Of a stretch of 64,000 bases of DNA, positions 42,473 through 52,379 are shown one piece after another; positions within the stretch are counted from its first letter, which is position 1, and each line of letters starts with the position of its first letter. This DNA comes from Deltaproteobacteria bacterium (lineage in GTDB: Bacteria; Desulfobacterota; Binatia; HRBIN30; CADEER01). A program made the translations under genes and the position numbers. The stretch covers positions 186,001 through 250,000 of the forward strand of contig JAJCZJ010000020.1 of NCBI GenBank assembly GCA_029262455.1. The letters are read 5' to 3'. Below the pieces are notes generated by a model. It did no database searches. It was not told where the DNA came from and saw only the letters and a program-made list of their open reading frames with translations.

Positions 42473-45400
42473 GCGCCCTCATATGCTCGATCGCGCTTTC
42501 GCGCGCCTCGTCCGAAATCTCGCTTGAGGACTCTGCAACCGGGACTCGCCGCCCCGCCTCGCCGGACGAAACATAGTAGAGACGAATCGCGCAAGACTCC
42601 CCAGGTCTATCCGACTGCCTCGGGAGTGAGGGGACCACAATCTCGCTGACACCCGTTGTCACCATATCACCGTCTACCCTCTCGCCATGCGCTCCCAAGA
42701 AGATGTCACATTTCGTCTGCGAGATTTTTCCAAACGACACGTTGACTTCGTCACTGTCGATTCGGAACCCGATCAACCTCCTCTCGCTGTACAGGCCGAG
42801 ATTGAAGGTGTACCCCATGCCCCCACCATGTCGGGTCGGGCGCACAACGTCCCGTGGTCGTCGCACTCCCATCTCGAAAAGGTGTACAGGTTCGTCAAAC
42901 TCGATCGTGCCTTTGACCGAACTCTGCCCCGATCCGCCCAGCGTCGTCACGTCGACAACGACCATCCCCAGAAAGGCACTCGAGAGATGCCCATCGAGAT
43001 CAGCCAAGAGGCCCTCGGCAACCGCCGGCTTCTCCGAAGCGACATTGTTCTTTTCGCCCGGGTCGCTCTCCAAATCGTAGAGTTCGTGGGAACCATCGAA
43101 CAGGTTGTAGTGGTTCGCCAGGATCTTAAATCGCCCCCGCGACGCCGCGATACCAAGGCGGTTGCGGGGAGCCTGATTGGATAGGACCTCGTAAAAAATC
43201 GGGCGCGCATCGAGATCGTGCGGCGCTCCGGCGATCGCGGGAACAAGGGAGTGGCCATCGAAGTCAGCGGCGGCTTCGATTCCCATGATGTCGAGAACGG
43301 TGGGAACAATGTCCACCAGGCTCACCGGAGCGGACGATTCAACCGGCGTATCGAGACCTGGGACCAGGAAGAGCAATGGCACGCGCAGATACTCATCGTA
43401 AAAGCCATATCCGTGCTCGCCACTAAACTGGTCGGGGAAATGTTCGCCAAACGGTTCGCCGTGATCGCTCGTGATGACGACCAGGGTACTCCGACGCAGT
43501 CCGAGTCGGTCGATTTGAGCGATCGTCGCTTCGAGAAACGAGTCGACCAGCAGCAGTCCACTGTCATACAAGTCGCTCATCATTGCGACCTTGTGGACAC
43601 CAGTCCGGCGGAGAAGTTCTTGCCTTTTCCCCAGCTCTCCCGCGGTCCGCAAACGATTGTCGGCACGGTGCAAGAGTTCCCGATACCTACGACAACGCAG
43701 GCCCTTGTCCGCCGACTCGTCGCAGCGTGCCAGTTCGACGCCCTTGTACGGAAGATGGGCAGCGTAGGTATGAAGGAACAAGAAGAAGTTCCGGTCCCGA
43801 TTCACCTCTAGCCACTTCCCAGCGCGTTCCGACTTGGAAACGAGTTCATCGAAATAATCGAGTGGTCGGGTCGGGTCAGGGCTGCCAGGGCTGTCATACA
43901 CAGAGAAGCCGTTCTGCAGACCAAGCTCTCCCAACGTGCCGCCCGCTGACGAGAAGGCCATCGTGGCATACCCGCGGGACCGAAGAATCGAAGCAAGAGT
44001 CGGCAGACTTGGGTCGAGGGGTGGAAGCGATCGGCGATCTCGGTACCATTCCGCAATCCGAGCACGGGTGGCATTGACGTGCAGCTGCAAGGGGGTGCGG
44101 CCGGCCATCATCGCTAAATGCGAAGGAGGTGTCCACGTCGAAGTACTGCGCGCGTTGTCAAATTTCGCTGTACCAGATCGCTCGACGAGTTTCTCGAGAA
44201 ATGGAGTCGTTGGACGTTCATAGCCGAACGAGCTCAAGCGGTCTGTCCGCACCGTGTCGACCGAAATCACGATGAGATTGAGATCGCGGCCGCGGCGTGC
44301 AAGCTCGACCCTCGGGCCACTGAGCAGGCCCTTCGCGCCTCCGCGATCGACCTGCCCTTCCAGATGGCCGAAATCGAAGGTCACGTCGATATGCTCGCCC
44401 GCGTATCCGGAAAGGTCCACCGCGTAATCGTTCCACCGCCCGAGTTGATCCGGCAGAGACTCTAGGTCGGATTCACTCGAAAGCACGATCTCGTCAATCG
44501 ACACCGGCTGACCGTCGTGTGTCTTTTCGATTGTCAGCTCTAACGCCCGCACCAAAGACTTGGGCAACAAGTGCCATTGGTGCAGCGAACGGTTCGCGTG
44601 GTCGATCGTGAGAGCTTCGGTAGAAGTGACTCCATCTGAACTAGCCGATGCGATGATCCTTGCCGGAACACCGCGATCGCGATCGCCGGTGGCATCAGTG
44701 CCGATCGAGAACGCTTCCAGCACGGTCGGTTCAACCAATTCCAGGCGGATGGTCGTCGGCCCATCAGTCGGCGAAGTCCACGCATCTCCAAATCGCCCAT
44801 CCGACAGTGTCTCGGCATCTGCGCTGGGCGGATCGGTAACGACACGCGAGATTTCAACGGGTCGCCGACGCCCGAGATTGGAGAACGTCGTTTCCAACAC
44901 ACGGGTCGTGCCCGATGCCGAGGCGACACTGACTTTTAGATCGACAGCGGCCCCCGGATTCTGAATCGGCGTCGTCGACGCGCCGAAGCTCATCTTCGCG
45001 TCGACAGGTACGCCCTCGATGCGAAACGATAAGCGCCCGGGCAGCGGCACCTGCTTACCGTCGGAGTGGATCTGCGAACCCAGGCGCTGATGCCGCTCCG
45101 TCGGTGCCGAGGACAGGGGAAGTCTTTGTTGGAAATCGATCCAATCAAACAGAACCGACCGCCCCGGAACTTCTGCGTCCTGCGTTTCGGTACGTGCGTA
45201 GTCAAAACGGAGCACATCTGCACCAGCCACACTGAGCCCAGGAGGAACGAACAACTCAGCAATCTTCCATTCCCCATCGCCAAGCGCGAAGGAGCCGACA
45301 TCGCGGCCGTTCCAAGAAACGCGCACGATTTGGCCCGGGATCGAAGTCCGCGCACGGACCAACAGACGCCCTTCGGAATCGCCGTACTTCGGAAATCTGA

Positions 45401-45899
45401 TCTCTGATCGCAGCCCGACCGCCCAGCAGACCGAGAGATCACCGTCGCCGGGAGACGAGAGCCGCTCGAAACGAGACCACCCCTCGGCTAGATAGTCCCC
45501 GTCGCGCTCCTCCATGTGGAGTCTTCTCACGAAGGCATGACTCGCCGAGACTAGGGTCACCTCAGGGAGGGTCTCGGCCTGACCGGAGAGGGACCGCGCC
45601 CACGACGGCCGAGCCGGACCCGCCCCCCCGGCTGACTCATGGCGCGACTCGATCGAGTCACGGCAAGAGGAAGTGACGATGAGAGCACAGAGGGTCAGTA
45701 CCACGAACGACCCGGAGCAGCGTAGTGGCTCGGACCCGCGCAAGTACGGAGCCCCGCTCGCTCCAGACAACAGCCGCAGACCTCGAAAAGCACAAGAGTC
45801 GATCAACCGCCGGTATCCTCTCGCCAAGTCAGTACTCAATAAACGCTCGGAGCAAACCCAATACCGATTCGAGCGCATCGAGTAAAATGACAGGCACAT
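42456..45899 (-). CDS. Large alkaline-phosphatase/sulfatase-fold protein with N-terminal beta-sandwich domains, predicted lipoprotein
   Basis: This is an 1147-aa protein. A hydrophobic segment ending VTSSC at ~80 looks like a lipobox, so the ~60 residues before it either belong to a long signal or the start lies further in; no better start codon is visible. Residues ~110-490 resemble beta-sandwich, carbohydrate-binding-like domains. The catalytic fold runs ~500-920: LIVISVDTVRTDRLSSFGYE, T590-P-P-S-H, LHTYAAHLPY, ITSDHGEPFGEHF. Thr sits at the nucleophile site, which argues against a formylglycine sulfatase. The last ~170 residues form another beta domain, and the protein ends RALGYVE, a motif (LxxLGY) shared with the two other phosphatase-fold proteins here. 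It is coupled to an SGNH hydrolase. Confidence 0.82.
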   Translation of the reverse strand: MCLSFYSMRSNRYWVCSERLLSTDLARGYRRLIDSCAFRGLRLLSGASGAPYLRGSEPLRCSGSFVVLTLCALIVTSSCRDSIESRHESAGGAGPARPSWARSLSGQAETLPEVTLVSASHAFVRRLHMEERDGDYLAEGWSRFERLSSPGDGDLSVCWAVGLRSEIRFPKYGDSEGRLLVRARTSIPGQIVRVSWNGRDVGSFALGDGEWKIAELFVPPGLSVAGADVLRFDYARTETQDAEVPGRSVLFDWIDFQQRLPLSSAPTERHQRLGSQIHSDGKQVPLPGRLSFRIEGVPVDAKMSFGASTTPIQNPGAAVDLKVSVASASGTTRVLETTFSNLGRRRPVEISRVVTDPPSADAETLSDGRFGDAWTSPTDGPTTIRLELVEPTVLEAFSIGTDATGDRDRGVPARIIASASSDGVTSTEALTIDHANRSLHQWHLLPKSLVRALELTIEKTHDGQPVSIDEIVLSSESDLESLPDQLGRWNDYAVDLSGYAGEHIDVTFDFGHLEGQVDRGGAKGLLSGPRVELARRGRDLNLIVISVDTVRTDRLSSFGYERPTTPFLEKLVERSGTAKFDNARSTSTWTPPSHLAMMAGRTPLQLHVNATRARIAEWYRDRRSLPPLDPSLPTLASILRSRGYATMAFSSAGGTLGELGLQNGFSVYDSPGSPDPTRPLDYFDELVSKSERAGKWLEVNRDRNFFLFLHTYAAHLPYKGVELARCDESADKGLRCRRYRELLHRADNRLRTAGELGKRQELLRRTGVHKVAMMSDLYDSGLLLVDSFLEATIAQIDRLGLRRSTLVVITSDHGEPFGEHFPDQFSGEHGYGFYDEYLRVPLLFLVPGLDTPVESSAPVSLVDIVPTVLDIMGIEAAADFDGHSLVPAIAGAPHDLDARPIFYEVLSNQAPRNRLGIAASRGRFKILANHYNLFDGSHELYDLESDPGEKNNVASEKPAVAEGLLADLDGHLSSAFLGMVVVDVTTLGGSGQSSVKGTIEFDEPVHLFEMGVRRPRDVVRPTRHGGGMGYTFNLGLYSERRLIGFRIDSDEVNVSFGKISQTKCDIFLGAHGERVDGDMVTTGVSEIVVPSLPRQSDRPGESCAIRLYYVSSGEAGRRVPVAESSSEISDEARESAIEHMRALGYVE

Positions 45900-45942
45900 C
45901 CCGCGCGATAGAATCAGGCCCGCCGCGTAGCGAATCGGCTCT

Positions 45943-47379
45943 TCACTCGGCGACCAGAGTCTTCGCTGCGCCTAGCCCAGCCGCGAACCCGCTCGACCAA
46001 GCCCACTGAAAATTGAATCCGCCAAGTCGCCCGGTGGCGTCGATCACTTCACCACAGCAAAAGATGTGCTCGCGGATTCGGCTCTCCAGTGTGGCCGGAA
46101 AGAGTTCCCTGAGGCTGACTCCCCCGCTCGTCACTTCAGCTTTTGCATAGCCTTCGCACGAATCGAGGTGCAGATCCGTTTGTGTAAGGGCCAGCCAAAG
46201 CCCCCTCCGCATACCGCCATCGAGTTGCTTGACCGGAAGGGTCGGATCGATACCGGCCTGTCGCAAGAGTCCATGCAACAGATTGCGCGGAAGCCGTTCG
46301 GCAAGGGCATTTCCCACCGATCGATCGCGCCGTGCGAGAACGGAGTGGATCTGAGCCTCAAACATAACGCGCGACGGGGGTCGGGGCACATCTCGCGATG
46401 CCAGTGATGCGCCAGGAGGCTTCGGCAGCGCGAGGTACGGTCCCCAAGCTCCCTCGGGACACGTCAAGCTCCAGAAATCCGCCCGCAACTCAATGGTGGC
46501 CCCTCCCTCCAGCGCGCGCCCGCAGGGTCCGCTGACATCGAACGGAGCCGGGCCTGTCGCCCCTTTGTGCGAGATCAGCATACTACCAGCCGCCCGAGCC
46601 AACGGCCGAAATTTCTTGCCAACACGCTCTTCGGCAGCGGTTCCTGACCGAGCTGCCGTCAACACAGCGGGAACGGTCAACCCAGCCAAACCACGGACCG
46701 GGCTCGTTGGTTTCAAAACGAGCGACGTCAGGCCTGGAACCGTAGGCAACACGCCGTGACCGAGTCGAGCCAGTAGCCCGAAGCCGAACCCGCGCGAGCC
46801 GGTCTTCGGCAAGCTCTTACCGCCCGTGGCAATGATCACCCGGCGAGCAAACCATGGCCTGCGGTCGGACACTGCTACTGCCAGTCCACCGTCGGCCGGT
46901 TCGACACTGCTCACCACCGCCGGAGCTATCATCGGAATACTGGCTTCACGGACCGCCTCCAGCAGAACATCAAGGACATCGCGTGCCCGATTGGAACGCG
47001 GAAAGACCTTACCAAGCGGCTCTTCGTACAGTGGGCAGCCGCGGCTCTCAAAGAACGTGCGGATCGAGTCCGGCGGGAATCCGCGCAGGATTCGACGAAC
47101 CAGATGTGGAGCATCAGTGTCGTAGTCGTGCTCATCGACAAATGCGTTGGTCACGTTGCAACGACCGCCCCCAGAAACCAGAATCTTCAATCCAATGCGT
47201 GCAACATTGTTCAACACAACGACGTCCGGCGCATCGCGCGGCGGCCGCCGTCGGCGACCATCGGCACCGAGCGCACCACGCGCCGCAAGGGCAGCCAGTA
47301 GTCCAGCTGCACCCGCGCCTACGACAAGGATGTCACAGCGGCGATCCGGACGTTGGGAAGGGGAAATTACATCCAACAA
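45943..47379 (-). CDS. HI0933-like flavoprotein (NAD(P)/FAD-dependent oxidoreductase, YhiN/BaiN family)
   Basis: This is a 478-aa soluble flavoenzyme. The FAD-binding Rossmann start ILVVGAGAAGLLAALAARGA carries the GxGxxG dinucleotide fold, and the family signature follows: KILVSGGGRCNVTNA. FGFGLLARLGHGVLPTVPGL and the C-terminal TSGGVSLRELFP, FCCGEVIDATGRLGGFNFQWAWSSG complete the match. An Arg/Pro-rich insertion (GADGRRRRPPRDAPD) lies between the first two strands. Members reduce diverse substrates (for example 3-oxo-Delta4 bile acids in BaiN); the substrate here is unknown. It lies 43 nt upstream of the phosphatase-fold gene on the same strand. Confidence 0.9.
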   Translation of the reverse strand: MLDVISPSQRPDRRCDILVVGAGAAGLLAALAARGALGADGRRRRPPRDAPDVVVLNNVARIGLKILVSGGGRCNVTNAFVDEHDYDTDAPHLVRRILRGFPPDSIRTFFESRGCPLYEEPLGKVFPRSNRARDVLDVLLEAVREASIPMIAPAVVSSVEPADGGLAVAVSDRRPWFARRVIIATGGKSLPKTGSRGFGFGLLARLGHGVLPTVPGLTSLVLKPTSPVRGLAGLTVPAVLTAARSGTAAEERVGKKFRPLARAAGSMLISHKGATGPAPFDVSGPCGRALEGGATIELRADFWSLTCPEGAWGPYLALPKPPGASLASRDVPRPPSRVMFEAQIHSVLARRDRSVGNALAERLPRNLLHGLLRQAGIDPTLPVKQLDGGMRRGLWLALTQTDLHLDSCEGYAKAEVTSGGVSLRELFPATLESRIREHIFCCGEVIDATGRLGGFNFQWAWSSGFAAGLGAAKTLVAE

Positions 47380-47851
47380 GAGTCGCCTCTAGCCCAGGGC
47401 TAAACGCTTGATAGCGTTGCAATCAACAACCCACCACTCGAGGGGGCGCCACTCTCCTGCTCCCCGAAATCCCGAAAACAGGGACTTGTCGATTTTCCTA
47501 GCGTGCTCCATCTCTCCGACGACTAGCACTGTGGAGTCGCTTGAAGCCACTCTGCGAGTAAGACGTACGGCCGACACGTTCCCGAGCAGGTGAAGCCGAG
47601 GACTCGAATTCTTCCATGAGTTCCGCTAGGTGATGGAGGGGAGGGGCATCTTGAGCGCTGAACATGGGGGACTTGACGCGTTTGATCTTCACCCAGGGGT
47701 TGGAGCACCGCATTCGCGTGATTAGGCTTGCCGTCGTTACCCTAGTCGCCACGGCCAAAGCGGTCCAGATCTCCGAGCAGACGGAGGAGCCCATCGCCGA
47801 AGCCGAGCCGTTGCCCCGGCCCGATGTCGAGCACGAAATGCGGCCCAGCTA
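47380..47851. other. Intergenic region before the potassium channel, no assigned gene
   Basis: This is 472 bp between divergent genes. Several short frames cross it but none shows a family match. The stretch 47408-47660 is low in recognisable signals. I see no tRNA-like cloverleaf, terminator or tandem repeat. Part of it (47664-47852) could encode a small peptide, described separately. Confidence 0.4.
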
Positions 47852-47852
47852 A
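47664..47852 (+). CDS. Possible small protein upstream of the potassium channel
   Basis: This is a 62-aa frame whose TAA stop overlaps the channel start codon (TAATG), an arrangement seen in translational coupling. It has a weakly hydrophobic middle (VIRLAVVTLVATAKAV) and an acidic, Pro-rich tail. No homologue is recognised, and the start codon lacks a strong RBS. It may equally be a leader or a chance frame. Confidence 0.2.
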   Translation: MGDLTRLIFTQGLEHRIRVIRLAVVTLVATAKAVQISEQTEEPIAEAEPLPRPDVEHEMRPS

Positions 47853-49369
47853 TGGAACACCGTAAGGGTTGGTTCGCCCTCGTAAGAGCCGCCTTCCACG
47901 AGCAAGAGACACCAACGTATCGAGTCGTCGGCGGGATCATCTGGGGACTGATCATAGTCTCGATCGTCTTGCTTGCGCTCGACGCCGCATTACCCGAAGA
48001 GACCCGACTTCGCCCGCTACTCAGGGCCGCGGACATCGGTATCCTAGCCTTGTTCGCGCTGGAGCTTTTCCTTCGCGTCTTAACCTACGAGCCACCGGAT
48101 CTGAAGATTTTCAGACGTCCTCCGCTGGGGCGCACACGAGTGCATGTTTTTGGACGCCTTCGCTTTCTGATGCAGCCGCTTCAGCTAATGGATCTCGTGA
48201 CGGTGCTGGCTCTCATCCCGGCGTTGCGTGGTCTGCGCGTACTCCGGCTACTCCGCCTTCTGCGGACGGCGCGCATGTTCCGATACGGCAATCCGTTCTC
48301 CGGTCTCGCCCATGCCTTCGAGCGTGATCGGCTCCTGTTCGCACTCGCATTTTCGTTCCTGATTCTCCAGGTCGTATTGGGCGGTGTGAGCCTGTTTCTG
48401 ATCGAAGCCAGGAGCAATCCCGATCTGGCTTCGCTGGCCGATTCGGCTTGGTATGCCCTCGTGACAATCACGACCGTGGGTTTCGGAGACATCACTCCGA
48501 GAACGGGGCTCGGCCGAATCGTTTCGAGCGTTCTGATGATCGGAGGCATGTTCTCGCTGGCAATGTTCGCTGGTATCGTGAGTCACAGTCTGCTGCACGC
48601 GGTGCTCAGCGTGCGTGAGGAGCAATTCCGGATGGGAAATTACGCAAATCACATCGTTGTGTGTGGCTATGAAGAGGGCATGCACCTCCTTCTCGATGCA
48701 CTACTCGAGGAGCACGACACAGAAGAGAACAAGATCGTCGTATTCGCGGACATCGATCGCCCTGCGGACGTTCCCCCGGAGCTGTACTGGATCCGGGGAG
48801 ACGCCACGAAAGAGAGCGAACTCGACAAAGTCCGCATCGGGAGAGCCTCCGCGGTACTCGTAGCTGGTCCACGTCGCTTGAGTCCCCAACAAGCGGACGC
48901 ACTGACGCTACTAACCCTGTTCACAATCCGATCTTACTTGGCAAAACAGCAAGCGACAGCGCGACGACACGAGGCAGTCTACGTAGTCGCCGAGATTCTT
49001 GATTCGGAGAACGTTGAACACGCCCGGGCGGCGGGAGCGGACGAAGTGATCGAGACTCGACGAATCGGATTCTCACTGCTCGCGCATTCGATCGCCCACC
49101 ACGGGACCGCGGACACTTTAAGCGAAATGGTCCTGAGGGGTCGCAACACGCTGTTCGTTGGGGATCTGCCGAAGGAGATCGTCGCGACGACATTCGGGGA
49201 AATGGCTCGGGCCCTCGACCTACGAGAGCGCGGCGGCATCGTCCTCGGTGTGACGAATAGCAAAACTGGAGAAGACCATTTGAACCCGAGCGACGATCTT
49301 GCCCTCGACCCGAATATGAAGGTCCTGTACCTGGCGCCGGACCGCATCCTCGAGACCGAGACGAGCTGA
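47852..49369 (+). CDS. Voltage-gated-type K+ channel with C-terminal RCK/TrkA-N domain
   Basis: This is a 505-aa inner-membrane channel. TM helices S1-S4 span ~25-155 (GGIIWGLIIVSIVLLALDA; ALFALELFLRVLTYE; a basic S4-like LRGLRVLRLLRLLRTARMF), S5 is around LLFALAFSFLILQVVLGG, and the pore carries the K+ selectivity filter in TITTVGFGDITPRTG (~205-219). S6 follows (MIGGMFSLAMFAGIVSHSLL). From ~255 a TrkA-N Rossmann domain begins (NHIVVCGYEEGMHLLLDAL), with D/E at strand ends for ligand binding, and a degenerate second half to the C-terminus. It would control K+ conductance in response to a nucleotide or ion. Confidence 0.92.
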   Translation: MEHRKGWFALVRAAFHEQETPTYRVVGGIIWGLIIVSIVLLALDAALPEETRLRPLLRAADIGILALFALELFLRVLTYEPPDLKIFRRPPLGRTRVHVFGRLRFLMQPLQLMDLVTVLALIPALRGLRVLRLLRLLRTARMFRYGNPFSGLAHAFERDRLLFALAFSFLILQVVLGGVSLFLIEARSNPDLASLADSAWYALVTITTVGFGDITPRTGLGRIVSSVLMIGGMFSLAMFAGIVSHSLLHAVLSVREEQFRMGNYANHIVVCGYEEGMHLLLDALLEEHDTEENKIVVFADIDRPADVPPELYWIRGDATKESELDKVRIGRASAVLVAGPRRLSPQQADALTLLTLFTIRSYLAKQQATARRHEAVYVVAEILDSENVEHARAAGADEVIETRRIGFSLLAHSIAHHGTADTLSEMVLRGRNTLFVGDLPKEIVATTFGEMARALDLRERGGIVLGVTNSKTGEDHLNPSDDLALDPNMKVLYLAPDRILETETS

Positions 49370-49565
49370 TCGCTAACAGGGTCTACTACACCCTCGGAAT
49401 GCTCTGCGCAGACTGCTCAGGGCGTGCCAGGATGGAAGATCCGCAACCGAAGGGGTCGGTCGCACCGAACTCCGCCGCCAGAGGACCTGCATTCGGCACC
49501 CGTCCAAACGACCCCAACGGGACACTAGGCTAGCATTCTGGCGCGAGTGCCCTAATAAAGCTCTC

Positions 49566-50849
49566 GTGAACCAAAAATACATCCGTGACGTCCGCGAGCT
49601 GTCGGACACGATGATTACCTTGCAGCAGCCGATCCGCGTACTCGACGCAGTCCAGTGGGACGACGGCATACGCGAAGCCTTCTTCGAATCGCAGGGCCGC
49701 GAGCTACCACGTGTTGACGACTCATACTATCGGGATCGCCGCCCGCTGCGCTTCGATCCCGAGGCGAAGACAGGCGAGTTGTATGAGTTCAAGAGCAGCG
49801 TCGAGACACGCCTCGGACGCACCGACCCCGTCGGCGCGCTGCTGTTGCGGATGACCGGCGAGTATCTCGAGATCGTCGAGATGCTCAAAGCCCGCGGCAC
49901 AATGGAGTTCAGCTCGCGATCAAACCTGCTGTACGGCCACGCCAGCGCGCGCGAAACGGATGCCGGCCCCTGCCTCGACGAGTTGGCTCATCAACTCGTG
50001 GAAACTCTCGATCGCATCGGCGCCACCGACGACAAAGACCCAGAGACCACCTACAGCGGCACCGATGCGGTGGCGATCCTTCAAGAGCGGCTCGATCGAG
50101 TGTTCGACTCCCCTGAAGCTCGCGTCCGCGTCTCCGCCAGCGACGGAATCGCCGCGGACGCGGCAGCCGGTGCCGATAAAATCAAGTTACGCGCGGACGC
50201 GCGCTTTACAGACCGTGAGCTGCGGCTACTCGAGGTGCACGAGGGATGGGTGCACATTGGGACAACGCTCAATGGCAGTCAGCAACGAACTTGCACCTTC
50301 CTCTCGAAAGGGACGCCAGCGTCAACGATCACCCAAGAGGGTCTCGCGGTCTTTATGGAAGTCGCCGCGATGGTCTCGTACCCCGAGCGGGTTCGCAAGA
50401 TTGCGAACCGCGTACGCGCGATCTCGCTCGCCGAGGGCGGCGCGGACTTCATCGAAGTCGTACGATTCTTCCAGGACGAGGGTAAGTCTCTGCGAGACGG
50501 CTACGCCCATGCAGAGCGCGTGTTCCGAGGCAGCTTGCCGAATGGTGGGCCCTTTACCAAGGACTTGTCCTACCTGCGCGGCTTCGTCCGCGTCCAAGCC
50601 GCGCTCGCAGATGCCGTTCGAAAGGGACAGGTTGAGCGACTACCACTGCTGTTCTGCGGTAAGGTGGCCACTGAGGATCTCGCGTCGATCCACACCCTGA
50701 TCGAAACAGGTCTGGTCGAACGGCCACGGTATCTGCCGCCGCAGTTTACCGACCCGCACGCCCTAACGGCGTGGCTCTGTTTCGCCAACTACGTCAGCTT
50801 GGTTCCAATGGAGAGTCTGATCGATGCGCCGCCCAGCGCGGGCATTTGA
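49566..50849 (+). CDS. QEGLA-motif protein (DUF1704, flavohaemoglobin expression-modulating family)
   Basis: This is a 427-aa protein from a GTG at 49566 (an ATG at 49611 is a shorter alternative). The defining motifs are H225-E-G-W-V-H230, where a HExxH-like set of residues could bind zinc, and T-Q257-E-G-L-A, followed by EGGADFIEVVRFF. Members are predicted metallo-hydrolases related to tyrosine carboxypeptidase (MATCAP-type) folds; the family name comes from an effect on flavohaemoglobin levels, and the true activity in bacteria is unknown. It lies between the K+ channel and an MFS transporter on the plus strand. Confidence 0.85.
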   Translation: MNQKYIRDVRELSDTMITLQQPIRVLDAVQWDDGIREAFFESQGRELPRVDDSYYRDRRPLRFDPEAKTGELYEFKSSVETRLGRTDPVGALLLRMTGEYLEIVEMLKARGTMEFSSRSNLLYGHASARETDAGPCLDELAHQLVETLDRIGATDDKDPETTYSGTDAVAILQERLDRVFDSPEARVRVSASDGIAADAAAGADKIKLRADARFTDRELRLLEVHEGWVHIGTTLNGSQQRTCTFLSKGTPASTITQEGLAVFMEVAAMVSYPERVRKIANRVRAISLAEGGADFIEVVRFFQDEGKSLRDGYAHAERVFRGSLPNGGPFTKDLSYLRGFVRVQAALADAVRKGQVERLPLLFCGKVATEDLASIHTLIETGLVERPRYLPPQFTDPHALTAWLCFANYVSLVPMESLIDAPPSAGI

Positions 50850-50888
50850 GCAACCCCAGAGAATCCGTCCCCCCGCTTTTTGAACTCC

Positions 50889-52265
50889 ATGCCCGCCAAC
50901 ACCGCTTCGACCGATTCGACCCAACGCGACCTACACGCCATCACCCGTGATGGCGTCTTCTTCAGCATTATGGTCGGCCTCGGAGAAACCTACGTGCCCG
51001 CGTTCGCGATCGCCATCGGCCTTGGGGACGTACTGGCGGGACTGATATCGACCTTGCCAATGCTGATCGGCGCCTGCCTCCAGCTGGTGACTCCGCGCGC
51101 CGTTCGCTGGACACGATCGTACCGACGTTGGGTTGTGATTTGCGCAGCCGTTCAAGCATTCAGCTTCGCACCGCTCGTGGTCGGCGCGCTCGCCGGCAAG
51201 GTTCACCTCGCATGGGTTGCTGTCGCTACCGTTACCTACTGGGCGGCTGGAATGTCGGCGGGGCCCCCTTGGAATACATGGGTATCAACGCTTGTCCCGG
51301 TCGAGACACGGGCAACGTTCTTCGCGTACCGCGCTCGGGCTTGCCAAGTCGCATTGGTCATCGGACTGCTCCTAGGAGGCTGGAGTCTCGATTTCGGCCG
51401 TGACAGGGGCGTCGTCTTGCCTGTCTTCGCCTCTCTCTTTGCTGCAGCGCTCGTAGCTCGATTGGTTTCGACCCGCTATCTCGCGTCGCAAAGCGAACGG
51501 CCAGGAATCATCAGCGAGCACAAAGTGCTCGGACCGAAAGGCGTATGGCGCACCCTTCGCGGCGCCGACTCGCTCAGAGTGTTGCGCTATTTGCTCATCA
51601 TGCAAGCGGCGGCCCACATCGCAGCGCCATACTTCACACCCTACATGCTCCTGGATCTGGCAATGCCCTATGACGAGTTCATGGCGCTGACTGCGGCTGC
51701 GTTTGTCGCACGCATCGGGATCCTGCCCCTGCTCGGCCGAGTAGCCTCACGCCACCAAGCGCGTCGCGTACTGTGGATCGGCGGGCTGGGAATCGTGCCA
51801 TTGCCAGCACTTTGGCTACTTTCAGACAATTTCATCTACTTGCTGGCTGTGCAGATCGCTGCTGGCTGCGCCTGGGCAGCGATCGAGCTCGCGACCACCC
51901 TATCGTACTTCGAGGGGATCAAAGAGGAGGAACGCACCAGTATTCTATCGACGTTCAATCTCGCCAACGCCTTCGCCATCGCCATCGGCTCATTGATCGG
52001 CGCCCTGATTCTCCGTCGATTCGAAGCGTCCCAATCCGCCTACGTATACTTGTTCGCAACATCGTCGGCCATGCGACTGTTCGCGGCCATCCTACTACCA
52101 GGGACTCCAACAGCTTCCAGACTATCCACGACAGTGCTCCGCACGTTGGCCCTCCGTCCCGGCGGTGTCGCCGTTCAGCGCCCTGTGACAGCCAGCCTCG
52201 AAGACACTGCGCCAGTAGCTTCCGACCCGCCGCGCAACCGCGAGAGCGGTGCGCAACCCGAATGA
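50889..52265 (+). CDS. MFS transporter
   Basis: This is a 458-aa inner-membrane carrier with about 12 TM segments, from FFSIMVGLGETYVPAFAIAI to YVYLFATSSAMRLFAAIL. The ATG at 50889 is used; a TTG at 50880 would add three residues. The cytoplasmic loop between the halves is short, and the C-terminus has a Pro/Arg-rich tail. EGIKEEERTSILSTFNLANA before TM11 is characteristic of a poorly studied MFS subgroup common in environmental bacteria. No substrate signature is visible. It lies 39 nt after the QEGLA gene and may be cotranscribed. Confidence 0.85.
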   Translation: MPANTASTDSTQRDLHAITRDGVFFSIMVGLGETYVPAFAIAIGLGDVLAGLISTLPMLIGACLQLVTPRAVRWTRSYRRWVVICAAVQAFSFAPLVVGALAGKVHLAWVAVATVTYWAAGMSAGPPWNTWVSTLVPVETRATFFAYRARACQVALVIGLLLGGWSLDFGRDRGVVLPVFASLFAAALVARLVSTRYLASQSERPGIISEHKVLGPKGVWRTLRGADSLRVLRYLLIMQAAAHIAAPYFTPYMLLDLAMPYDEFMALTAAAFVARIGILPLLGRVASRHQARRVLWIGGLGIVPLPALWLLSDNFIYLLAVQIAAGCAWAAIELATTLSYFEGIKEEERTSILSTFNLANAFAIAIGSLIGALILRRFEASQSAYVYLFATSSAMRLFAAILLPGTPTASRLSTTVLRTLALRPGGVAVQRPVTASLEDTAPVASDPPRNRESGAQPE

Positions 52266-52379
52266 ATCGCCCTCTCACAATCGAAGTGGCCGGCAAAGAA
52301 CAGAACCAAGGCAGCTTTTGCCCTGGGCCGCTGGTGTCGTTGTCGAAGCTGTGAAAAACTCTCTTCCGGGAGACCTCCA

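Noticed and set aside
47498-47794. A minus-strand frame of 98 residues in the gap before the K+ channel.
   Set aside because: Composition looks random, no RBS, and no family similarity that I can name.
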